A stretch of 6,898 nucleotides of DNA, taken from positions 9,984-16,881 of the forward strand of contig DBRA01000042.1 of the NCBI GenBank assembly GCA_002305445.1. Reading direction: 5' to 3'. This DNA comes from Clostridiales bacterium UBA1380. Lineage in GTDB: Bacteria > Bacillota > Clostridia > Oscillospirales > CAG-272. Shown piece after piece: positions 1 to 5,992 of this stretch (position 1 is the first letter of the stretch; the number at the start of each line of letters is the position of its first letter). Made by a program: the position numbers and the translations under genes. Under the pieces are notes generated by a model. It searched no databases. It was given only the letters and a program-made list of their open reading frames with translations, and was not told where the DNA came from.

Positions 1-1085
1 AGCGTGTAGATATATCCGGTCCAGTTTGCGTCGCCGAAGTAGGACATGACGGCGGTCAAACTCGAGTTGGTCTGATGGAGCATGCCGTCCTCAAACACCC
101 AGACGGAGGGATCGCCGGTATAGCTGCCGCCGGAGTAGGGGGCGAGGTCGTGGAGCATTTCGGCGCACTTCTCTTCGGTGGAGAAGTCATTCTCGTAAAG
201 AACGGCGCCGCTGTAAAAATCAACGACCTTGATATTGTCGTAATAGGCTTCGGTGGACCAGGTGGAGAAGCCGCACATACCCTTGAAACCGTCGGTTACC
301 TGGTTGCCGCCGATCTGGAAAATCTGCTCGCCGTCGATGAAGCCGGTGACGACGTCCGCCTTGACGTTGACGGAAACGGTATAAACCTGACCGTAGGTGG
401 CTTTGAACGGAATCTTGTCGGTGGTGGTGCTGACGCCGTCTACAAAGGTCTCTACGGTGGCGACAGTGTTGTTCCAGCCGCCGCAATTGAAGACGGAGAA
501 GTTCTTCTCGTCCTTGACGCAGAAGTAAACGCGGATACCTTCGATGCCTTCGATAGCCTGACCCTTGACGGTGATGTTGATGTTGCCCCAGTCCTCACCG
601 CCGTATATCGCGGCGGCGTTGTTGGTGGCTGTGTCTGAGAAGGTAAGACCCTTGTCCGTGATCGCCCACATGTCGGTCTTGGAGGCGTCCCAGTTGCCGC
701 CCATGTTCATGTATTTCCAGCCGTCAAGCTTGCCGTCGGAGAAGTCCGTCTCATACAGAACGTGCTTATCTTCGTTGTTGACGATCTTGACGTAGTTGTA
801 AGCGCAGGCGGTCGAGTATACGCCGACGCCCATGGCTCCCGTGTACTTGTTGTCGGCGGATGGTTTGTAGACGTATTCGGTTTCCGCCGGCTCCGCCGGA
901 GCCGCTGTCGTGGTGTCTTCGCCTGCCGCAGCCGTCGTATCGCCCGCTTCGCCGGCGGTTTCGGTACCGGCAGTTCCCGCGGATGTGTCGGGCGGAGTCG
1001 AAGCCTCGCTTCCGCACGCCGCGAAAGCTACCATTGAGAATAGCAGAGATGCGCAAAGTAGAATTGCCTGAATTCTGCGTTTCAT
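1..1085 (-). CDS. Surface lipoprotein with tandem concanavalin A-like (laminin-G-type) domains, 3' end cut by window
   Basis: The frame is open from ATG at 1085 to the window edge: 361 residues with no stop, so the C-terminus is missing. The start is supported by AAAGGAG at 1096-1102, ten bases upstream. Residues 1-24 form a lipoprotein signal peptide (KRR, hydrophobic core, lipobox FAAC with Cys24). Residues 25-70 are a Thr/Ala/Pro/Glu-rich linker. Residues about 109-290 look like a beta-sandwich of the ConA-like/LamG type found in glycan-binding proteins and as C-terminal modules of arabinofuranosidase-type enzymes (LYETDFSDG start, YYDNIKV end). A second copy begins at residue 294 (AVLYENDFS) and runs off the edge. 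I see no glycosidase catalytic domain in this part. It is third in the lipoprotein operon, 52 bases after the CotH gene. Inferred role: cell-surface glycan binding. An enzyme domain beyond the edge is possible. Codon choice favours ACC and TCC more than in the two upstream genes. Confidence 0.85.
   Translation of the reverse strand, partial: MKRRIQAILLCASLLFSMVAFAACGSEASTPPDTSAGTAGTETAGEAGDTTAAAGEDTTTAAPAEPAETEYVYKPSADNKYTGAMGVGVYSTACAYNYVKIVNNEDKHVLYETDFSDGKLDGWKYMNMGGNWDASKTDMWAITDKGLTFSDTATNNAAAIYGGEDWGNINITVKGQAIEGIEGIRVYFCVKDEKNFSVFNCGGWNNTVATVETFVDGVSTTTDKIPFKATYGQVYTVSVNVKADVVTGFIDGEQIFQIGGNQVTDGFKGMCGFSTWSTEAYYDNIKVVDFYSGAVLYENDFSTEEKCAEMLHDLAPYSGGSYTGDPSVWVFEDGMLHQTNSSLTAVMSYFGDANWTGYIYT
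780..830 (-). repeat. Partial extra copy of the ConA-like repeat, encoding residues 86-102 of the lipoprotein
   Basis: Residues 86-116 align without gaps to residues 272-302 of the same protein at an offset of exactly 186. Identical residues include G86/G272, S91/S277, T92/T278, Y96/Y282, K100/K286, V102/V288 and then VLYE.DFS (109-116 against 295-302). The first part (86-102) matches the last strand of the full domain, so it looks like the end of a further, otherwise missing, domain copy just after the linker. Later tryptophans W140/W329 and W166/W355 keep an offset of 189, so the two main copies are colinear. Confidence 0.6.
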
Positions 1086-1137
1086 AACAGTACTGCTCCT
1101 TTTATATGAAATTTTTTACGCGCTTAGGGAGAATAGG

Positions 1138-2820
1138 CTAATCGATAAAACCGTACTCTTTTTCGTAGAACTTAAGACGGTCGCTTAAAAACTCCTTGAG
1201 GTACTCCACCTCGTCGTCATATGTCACGGTGTCGAGCGGCACGTAGTGGTTTTTATCGTTGACGATGTAGTTCATCTCGGCGGAGTCCTTCACATATGCG
1301 GCGTATTCGTCGATTCTGCCGGGCAGCGACGCGAACAGTTCGCGAAGCCCGCCCTCGGTGTAGTATTTATCCGCCGCTTCCTTAAAGTCGCTGTGCTTGA
1401 TCAGCGCGTCGAACCACTTGAACAGCCTTGCGTGCCATCCCTCCCGCTTGAGGTTGATGCCCGAGCCCCAGATGCCCAGCGTGTTGTCCATATCCCATAT
1501 AGGCCCGGCGTACAGCTTCTGCTCGTCCATCACGTAGTACATGAAGCACGAGCCGATCATCGTGTCGTTGTTGCGCGACAGCTCCTGGATCCAGTAGTAC
1601 TTGATCCACGAATCCATGTCGAGATACTTAGAGTAGCCGTTCGACGACTTGTCGTATATCTCCTCTTCGATTCCGTTAATTATCTCCTTGATTATCGCTA
1701 CGCTTTCGAAGTCCTCGCGGTTGTGCAGCGTGAACGGCCTGCCGCGGTCCGTCACGAACGTGTACGTCTCGTTCATGTAGTAGTGGTCGATCTCGAGCAG
1801 GAAGTCGCGCGTCTCGTCGATGTCGACCCGCTGCGGATCCGCCTCGACTTTTTCGCACAGCGAATAGGAGCCGAGGTACTCGCCGTTCAGGAAGACGTCG
1901 ACCGGCTCGATGTCAGGCGATCCGGCAAGTCCCATGTCGGCGGCAAGGTCGAAGAACAGCTGATCGCGAAGAAGCGATGCGTCCATGACGTTCGCAAGCA
2001 GTATCCACGTCTTGGCCGCGCCCATGCCGAGCAGGTCGAGCTTGTTCTCGCATTTGATCTGATACGGCTTCTTCTCCTGGTTCCACGTCCAGTTGCCGCG
2101 CCCCCGCATCTCGAGAGAGCAGGGGGACTCCGGCTTTTTATCGACGGATACGTATTTTGTCTGCCAGCCGCGTTCCGCCGCGAGCGAGTCCGTGACGACA
2201 AGCGTCATTTCTCCGTAGCACATCGCCGTATGGTCGGACGACGAGTTCATTTTGGAGATTTTCCCCTCGCTCTCGTCGATCTGTATGCAGAGCGACGGTA
2301 TGCCCGACTGCATCGCGGTGACGTCGAAGGTTTTATCGCCTACGGCGCACTGCACGCTGCCGCTTGAAAAATCGGAGGTGTAAGGACCTGTCGTCGTGCC
2401 GGAATCATGGACTGCGTAATACGTCACCGACGAGAGATCGGCGGTGCATGGCATGAAAAGGTATAAAGTCTTATGCTTCGTGTCTTTATAGCTTTGTATG
2501 TCATACGGTATGTTGTTGGCCGAGGCGTCTGCGGTCAGCCGCTTGACGCCGCCGTATTTTTTGCAGGCGTCCATAAGCGTCCCGTCAAATTTCACCGGCG
2601 GGCTGCCTGTGACCGGTTCCGCTGCTTCGGCAGACGGGTTCTTCAGCGAGAACTCCGCCGCCCATGCCGGAGCGTCGCCGTAGTTATAAGTCGTCTCGGT
2701 ATCGCCGCTGTCGGGCTGCGCCTGCGCGTCATAACCGGCGGCGCAGGCCGACAGCGAAACGGTTGCAGCCGCCGTCACCGCGGCCGCGATGACCGCGAGC
2801 AATGGCAGACTACGGAACAT
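1138..2820 (-). CDS. CotH-family protein (putative secreted protein kinase), lipoprotein
   Basis: The protein has 560 residues. Residues 1-26 are a signal peptide with lipobox LSAC (Cys26), so it is probably anchored outside the membrane. The CotH domain occupies about 200-555. Visible family motifs are MRGRGNWTW (238-246), KKPYQIK (250-256, with the conserved lysine pair), KTWILLANVMDASLLRDQL (270-288), YLGSYSLCEKVE (315-326), a SRNND element (415-419) and IWDMDN (441-446), whose Asp-x-Asp corresponds to the metal-binding acidic pair of CotH kinases. Bacillus CotH is an atypical kinase that phosphorylates spore-coat proteins. CotH domains also occur in surface and glycan-degrading proteins of clostridia. 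Residues about 27-200 are an N-terminal extension I do not recognise. The start overlaps the upstream stop (TAATG) and has GAGGA at 2830-2834, nine bases away, so translation is probably coupled. The lipoprotein signal argues against a spore-coat role. Substrate unknown; kinase activity is inferred from the family. Confidence 0.88.
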   Translation of the reverse strand: MFRSLPLLAVIAAAVTAAATVSLSACAAGYDAQAQPDSGDTETTYNYGDAPAWAAEFSLKNPSAEAAEPVTGSPPVKFDGTLMDACKKYGGVKRLTADASANNIPYDIQSYKDTKHKTLYLFMPCTADLSSVTYYAVHDSGTTTGPYTSDFSSGSVQCAVGDKTFDVTAMQSGIPSLCIQIDESEGKISKMNSSSDHTAMCYGEMTLVVTDSLAAERGWQTKYVSVDKKPESPCSLEMRGRGNWTWNQEKKPYQIKCENKLDLLGMGAAKTWILLANVMDASLLRDQLFFDLAADMGLAGSPDIEPVDVFLNGEYLGSYSLCEKVEADPQRVDIDETRDFLLEIDHYYMNETYTFVTDRGRPFTLHNREDFESVAIIKEIINGIEEEIYDKSSNGYSKYLDMDSWIKYYWIQELSRNNDTMIGSCFMYYVMDEQKLYAGPIWDMDNTLGIWGSGINLKREGWHARLFKWFDALIKHSDFKEAADKYYTEGGLRELFASLPGRIDEYAAYVKDSAEMNYIVNDKNHYVPLDTVTYDDEVEYLKEFLSDRLKFYEKEYGFID

Positions 2821-4280
2821 TAGTCCATTTCCTCGAACTTCTCAATAAGCTTCGTGAGAGCCTTATCCGCCGCCTTCTCGCTCTTAGCGAGATATGACGA
2901 CAGCTCGCTCGTTCCGATGACGCAGTCGTTTATGATGTTGTTGAAGGTGAGCTGATAATTGTACGCGAAACCGATTGTGCGCGTGTCGGCGATGAGCTGA
3001 AGCATTTCGGCGTCGTCCGGCGCGTCGGCGGTCCGGCTCTTGAGCGCGACTTCGAAGTACGCGGGCAGTACATGGTTGTAGTTATAGCAGCTCATGGCCT
3101 CGCAGATTGTGCCGATGATGTCGACCTGTTCTTCCGATACGGTTATCGGTACGGCCCACGGCACGTCTGTGCAGCAGTTTATGTACGTTTCCTGATTCTC
3201 GTCGAGCTTCGGCGTAGGCAGGAAGCCGTAAACGACGTCACTCGTGCGGTATGTGTCGTACGCATCGCCAAGCTGCGTGTAGGCGAAAAGTGCGCGCCCC
3301 GTCTTGAAAATGTCCACAGCAAAATCGCCGTCGCTTATATATTCTTCGGAGGTTTTATAAAGCCATCTCAGCTTTTCCACCATCGTGGAAAGTCTATCCT
3401 GGTTGATGTTAAGCGATGGGTAGCCGTTAGAGTCTTTGGTGTAGACGCTGCAGTCGAGCGCTTCCTGCAGGCAGTATGCCGTCTGGCCGCCCGTTGCGAA
3501 GCCGTATTTATCCTTCGTGTTCATCTTGCCGTTGCCGTCGAGGTCCTCGGACGTGCCGGTTACGAGCTTGTTCAGCATGTCGAGCGTCCATGTGCCGTCG
3601 CGCACGGCGTTATACGGAATCTCGACGCCGACGCTGTCCGCATACTCCTTGTTGACGCATATGGCGCGCGTCCAGTGCAGGCCGCAGTACGACATGTAGT
3701 TTGACGCCGCGAACATTTTGCCGCACAGCGTCATGTTTTCGACCGCCATTTCCGGCCACCACGGCTTCGTGAAGTCGAACTGCTTGATGTTTTTCAGGTT
3801 GTAAAGGAAGCCGTTTTTCCCTAATCCGATTGTAATCGTGTCGTGGCCGATCTGGATATCAAAGGCGTCGTCGCCGCCGTTGACGGCGTTTTTAACTGCT
3901 GTTTCTAGAGCAGAGTTATCGCCGGCACTGCTGTATGTTATACTGATGTTGAAGCGGTCCTCGAGGTAAATGCGCGAGTAATAAAGCTCGTCGTTGACGG
4001 GGTCGCCCGTCAATTCATCGTATGTGATATGTACGGCGAGGTCGCGGCCGTAAAAGTTGCTGCAGAGAATCCGGAAGTTGTACCCGTTGAAGTCGGTGTT
4101 CGGCAATCCGTCTGTCAGCATTGTTCTTTCTTCGATGGTATCGCTTACATCCGACGATGCGTCCGATACCGCTACGGTGGTGTCGGCGGGCTCCGCGCTG
4201 TCAGCGCAGGCTGCGGCCGGTGCGATCAGTATCACGCACAACAGGCCGCACAATAATCTCGCAAGCTTTTTGGCAGACAT
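2820..4280 (-). CDS. ABC-type extracellular solute-binding lipoprotein (family 1-like)
   Basis: From ATG at 4280 the protein has 486 residues, usual for sugar-type binding proteins. Residues 1-25 are a lipoprotein signal (SAKK, hydrophobic core, PAAAC with Cys25), followed by an acidic Ser/Thr/Asp linker to about residue 60. The mature part resembles clostridial family 1 binding proteins: the FNGYNFRIL opening strand, the DDAFDIQIG segment, VNKEYADSVGVEIPY, and a calcium-loop-like DLDGNGKMNTKDKYG at 246-260 that is common in this group. The ligand is unknown; carbohydrate or oligosaccharide is the best guess from the fold and AraC neighbour. It is first in the operon, read from the divergent region, and its stop overlaps the CotH start by one base. 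No permease or ATPase follows within the window, so it may share a transporter encoded elsewhere or act as a surface receptor. It is rich in cysteines for an exported protein, consistent with an anaerobe. Confidence 0.88.
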   Translation of the reverse strand: MSAKKLARLLCGLLCVILIAPAAACADSAEPADTTVAVSDASSDVSDTIEERTMLTDGLPNTDFNGYNFRILCSNFYGRDLAVHITYDELTGDPVNDELYYSRIYLEDRFNISITYSSAGDNSALETAVKNAVNGGDDAFDIQIGHDTITIGLGKNGFLYNLKNIKQFDFTKPWWPEMAVENMTLCGKMFAASNYMSYCGLHWTRAICVNKEYADSVGVEIPYNAVRDGTWTLDMLNKLVTGTSEDLDGNGKMNTKDKYGFATGGQTAYCLQEALDCSVYTKDSNGYPSLNINQDRLSTMVEKLRWLYKTSEEYISDGDFAVDIFKTGRALFAYTQLGDAYDTYRTSDVVYGFLPTPKLDENQETYINCCTDVPWAVPITVSEEQVDIIGTICEAMSCYNYNHVLPAYFEVALKSRTADAPDDAEMLQLIADTRTIGFAYNYQLTFNNIINDCVIGTSELSSYLAKSEKAADKALTKLIEKFEEMD

Positions 4281-4286
4281 AACACA

Positions 4287-4292
4287 CTCCTT
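4287..4292 (-). promoter_or_regulatory. Ribosome binding site that fixes the start of the solute-binding protein gene
   Basis: On the minus strand AAGGAG lies six bases before ATG at 4278-4280. An upstream in-frame ATG at 4313 would add eleven residues (MRRSPRTKECV) ahead of a normal signal peptide and has no comparable site, so the start at 4280 is preferred. Confidence 0.85.
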
Positions 4293-4363
4293 CGTCCGGG
4301 GTGAGCGCCGCACAAATCTGCCGCGGCGGCATATCCCGGCTGCGTTTACAGATTAGCACTATC

Positions 4364-4392
4364 TTGAATTATAACAAAATTTATGCTAAAAT
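4364..4392 (+). promoter_or_regulatory. Candidate sigma-A promoter for the AraC-family gene
   Basis: TTGAAT at 4364-4369 is separated by 17 bases from TAAAAT at 4387-4392, with TG at 4384-4385 giving an extended -10. Transcription would start near 4399, leaving a leader of about 60 bases. The -35 box overlaps the -10 box of the divergent operon promoter. Confidence 0.6.
4368..4376 (-). promoter_or_regulatory. Candidate extended -10 promoter for the lipoprotein operon
   Basis: On the minus strand the sequence reads TGTTATAAT, a perfect -10 hexamer (4368-4373) with the TG extension (4375-4376). At 17-base spacing the -35 position (4391-4396) reads ATGTAT, a poor match, as expected for an activator-dependent promoter. 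Predicted start is near 4361, giving an 80-base leader that is GC-rich before the ribosome binding site. Confidence 0.55.
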
Positions 4393-4394
4393 AC

Positions 4395-4431
4395 ATGCAA
4401 TAACAGAACTAAATATGGACAAAAATTGCAT
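4395..4431. promoter_or_regulatory. Inverted repeat, candidate operator in the divergent region
   Basis: ATGCAAT at 4395-4401 is matched by its exact reverse complement ATTGCAT at 4425-4431, with arm centres 30 bases apart, close to three helical turns. It lies over the predicted start and early transcribed region of the AraC gene and at about -34 to -70 relative to the predicted start of the operon. The position suits a regulator that represses its own gene and activates the operon. In AT-rich DNA a 7-bp match can arise by chance, and AraC proteins often use direct repeats. Confidence 0.3.
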
Positions 4432-4457
4432 ATTATTTTAAGAAACGGTGTTTAAAA

Positions 4458-5444
4458 ATGAAATTATACGAAGAACAGCCCGCTTCTTTTCGTGTTGTCG
4501 AGCAAACAAGCTACAATTTTCAGCTTCATTTCCATGAACATATAGAAATAATATGCGTCCGCTCCGGAAAGGCAGGCGTTCAGATAGGCAACGAGCGCAG
4601 GGTACTGTCCGCGGGCGATTATTCCGTGGCGTTCCCGAATGTGATACACGCACTGTTCGTGCCGCAGGACGCAGAGCCGGGAATGATAACGGTCATAGTC
4701 ATATCGCCGGCGCTGTCCGGCTCGTACCGCAGGGTTCTTACGGAAACGACGCCGGCGAACCCGTTCATAACGGCCGATATTGCCGATCCGGATCTGCTCT
4801 ACGCCGTCAACGGGATCGTGCGCGCCAAGCGCGACGGCCCGCATCCGGCGCCGGACGCAGGCGCCGCCGCCGAACCCGGCAGCCATAACGGCGGCTCCGC
4901 CGGCGATACAGCCGATGAGGGCGGCGCGGCCGGCGACGAAGAAGCGGCAGGCGTATACCTGCGGCTGTTTTTGATGCGCGCGCTGCGCGTCATGCCGGTC
5001 GTTCCGCTGAAGGAGCGCATCCAGTCGGACCTGACGCACCGTCTGCTGATTTACCTGCAGAAAAACTACATGGAGTCGATCAGCCTCGAATCGCTCGCGA
5101 AGGCGCTGCACGTGTCGAAATACCAGATCTCCCGCGTTATGTCGTCGCAGCTAAATACGTCGCTGCCGGTTTACCTAAACGAAATACGCCTCGCGTATTC
5201 GATGGAACTGCTTATGACGACGGACTACCTCGTGTCCGACATATCGGAGCGCTGCGGTTTCAAAAGCGAGCGCACATTCCACCGCGCGTTCCGCGCTCAT
5301 TTCGGCATAGAGCCGCGCAAGGTGCGCCAGAACAGGTGCGCAAACAACCCGCCGGCAGCTCACGCGTCGGGCGCCGCGAACGACTGCTCCGACGGCGTCG
5401 CTAAACCGTCCGACACCTGCGGCGAGGTGTCTCCGTGTTCTTAA
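4458..5444 (+). CDS. AraC-family transcriptional regulator with low-complexity insert and tail
   Basis: The protein has 328 residues. Residues about 10-70 are a cupin-like sensor half (FQLHFHEHIEII, then a turn and AGDYSVAFPNVIHAL), the usual ligand-binding part of sugar-responsive AraC regulators. Residues about 185-291 are the DNA-binding part with two helix-turn-helix units: ISLESLAKALHVSKYQISRV near 208-227, and a second from SDISERCGF near 260 to the family signature FHRAFRAHFGIEPRKVR. Two parts are unusual: a Gly/Ala/Asp/Glu-rich stretch at about 127-165 between the two halves, and a 37-residue tail after the domain containing four cysteines. The start at 4458 has only a weak ribosome binding site (ACGGTG region) but gives the expected N-terminus. 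It is divergent from the lipoprotein operon and is its likely regulator, probably with autoregulation. The effector is not predictable from the sequence. Confidence 0.92.
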   Translation: MKLYEEQPASFRVVEQTSYNFQLHFHEHIEIICVRSGKAGVQIGNERRVLSAGDYSVAFPNVIHALFVPQDAEPGMITVIVISPALSGSYRRVLTETTPANPFITADIADPDLLYAVNGIVRAKRDGPHPAPDAGAAAEPGSHNGGSAGDTADEGGAAGDEEAAGVYLRLFLMRALRVMPVVPLKERIQSDLTHRLLIYLQKNYMESISLESLAKALHVSKYQISRVMSSQLNTSLPVYLNEIRLAYSMELLMTTDYLVSDISERCGFKSERTFHRAFRAHFGIEPRKVRQNRCANNPPAAHASGAANDCSDGVAKPSDTCGEVSPCS

Positions 5445-5455
5445 TAAATTTTTTC

Positions 5456-5484
5456 TTGACAACAGCCCCGGCTTGTGGTATATT
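5456..5484 (+). promoter_or_regulatory. Consensus promoter for tRNA-Thr
   Basis: A perfect TTGACA at 5456-5461 is followed after exactly 17 bases by TATATT at 5479-5484. Predicted start is near 5491, about 41 bases before the mature tRNA. It begins only 12 bases after the stop codon of the AraC gene. Confidence 0.85.
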
Positions 5485-5531
5485 ATTAAGGCGCGCTGAT
5501 GAGTGCCGTGCGCGGATTTCGGCGCGTCCGT

Positions 5532-5603
5532 GCTAGTGTGGCTCAGTGGTAGAGCAGTTGATTCGTAATCAACAGGTCGTGGGTTCAATCCCCACCACTA
5601 GCT
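5532..5603 (+). tRNA. tRNA-Thr (anticodon CGT)
   Basis: A complete 72-base cloverleaf. The acceptor arms GCTAGTG (5532-5538) and CACTAGC (5596-5602) pair fully. The D arm is GCTC/GAGC (5541-5555). The anticodon arm GTTGA/TCAAC (5557-5573) has loop TTCGTAA, with anticodon CGT at 5564-5566, reading ACG. The T arm GTGGG/CCCAC has loop TTCAATC (5584-5590). The first acceptor pairs G-C and C-G and the anticodon agree with threonine identity. The discriminator base is T, and CCA is not encoded, so it must be added after transcription. The gene stands alone, with its own promoter and terminator. Confidence 0.97.
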
Positions 5604-5610
5604 TTTTCTT

Positions 5611-5644
5611 CCCGCAGACTTAATGAAAAGTCTGCGGGATTTTT
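5611..5644 (+). terminator. Intrinsic terminator of tRNA-Thr
   Basis: An 11-bp perfect stem, CCCGCAGACTT (5611-5621) with AAGTCTGCGGG (5628-5638), has a six-base loop and is followed by a T run at 5640-5644. It begins eight bases after the mature tRNA end. Confidence 0.93.
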
Positions 5645-5794
5645 ATTGCCGGCGCAGCTGACTTGTAAACTGTATTTTTGCTTTTAACCGAATCAGGCTT
5701 AATTTTGAAAACGCGCGTCGTCGATAAATTTTATACGGCGAAATTGCTTTACAACGGCTCTCAAAAATCCCCGCCGCAGCGCGCAATATTAAAT

Positions 5795-5891
5795 CGGCTC
5801 CGTATATTATAATTATGTACGCGGCGGTGCAATATGCAACGTCATTGCGAGAAACCGATTAATAATATAATAGGATACGGGCTGCGCCCGT
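5795..5891. repeat. Degenerate palindromic intergenic repeat
   Basis: An imperfect inverted repeat has arms with CCGTAT at 5800-5805 and ATACGG at 5875-5880, each flanked on the inner side by an ATTATA-rich block. Between them, CGTCATTGCGAG (5840-5851) resembles the conserved start of a dispersed intergenic repeat seen in many bacterial genomes, whose spurious minus-strand translation typically contains an 'LAMT' peptide, as it does here. A perfect small hairpin ACGGGC-TGC-GCCCGT (5877-5891) adjoins. Assignment to a dispersed repeat family is inference; no second copy occurs in this window. Confidence 0.35.
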
Positions 5892-5949
5892 CGCCCGCTC
5901 CGCGATAGGATTGCGGCATGCAGATTGACATAAATCAATAATGTTTGAC

Positions 5950-5976
5950 AAAAGCCTTGTGCATCAAGGCTTTTTT
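5950..5976 (+). terminator. Intrinsic terminator-like hairpin
   Basis: AAAAGCCTTG (5950-5959) pairs perfectly with CAAGGCTTTT (5965-5974) around a five-base loop, and a run of six T covers 5971-5976. On the minus strand the hairpin is followed by TTTTGTC, so it could act weakly in both directions. No gene clearly ends just before it. It lies between a TTGACA (5945-5950) and a TATAAT (5981-5986). Confidence 0.65.
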
Positions 5977-5986
5977 GTATTATAAT
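5957..5986 (+). promoter_or_regulatory. Candidate promoter upstream of the membrane-protein gene
   Basis: A perfect TATAAT lies at 5981-5986. At 18-base spacing the -35 position reads TTGTGC (5957-5962), a modest match inside the hairpin. The perfect TTGACA at 5945-5950 is 30 bases away, too far for a normal promoter. Predicted start is near 5993, giving a 156-base leader before the membrane-protein gene. Confidence 0.4.
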
Positions 5987-5992
5987 GGGAGC

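Noticed and set aside
75..638. A 187-codon plus-strand frame at the left edge
   Set aside because: It is the antisense shadow of the ConA-like lipoprotein gene. The Gly/Val/Asp-rich translation is the complement of that gene's codon pattern.
1246..2367. A 373-codon open frame on the plus strand, antisense to the CotH gene
   Set aside because: It lies wholly inside the CotH gene, which has clear family motifs. The translation is Val/Arg-rich with no domain, as expected of a shadow frame in GC-biased codons.
4281..4313. Upstream start adding MRRSPRTKECV to the solute-binding protein
   Set aside because: A strong AAGGAG lies correctly spaced before the internal ATG at 4280, and the signal peptide there is complete without the extension.
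4464..5111. A 215-codon minus-strand frame inside the AraC gene
   Set aside because: It is fully antisense to a gene with clear cupin-like and double helix-turn-helix motifs, and its Arg-rich translation has no recognisable domain.
5412..5431. Hairpin GACACCT/AGGTGTC near the end of the AraC gene as its terminator
   Set aside because: The 7-bp stem is inside the coding frame and no T run follows directly; the nearest T-rich stretch is about 17 bases away and forms part of the tRNA promoter region.
5579..5603. tRNA 3' end as an integration (attachment) site
   Set aside because: No second copy of the tRNA 3' end and no integrase gene is visible in the window.
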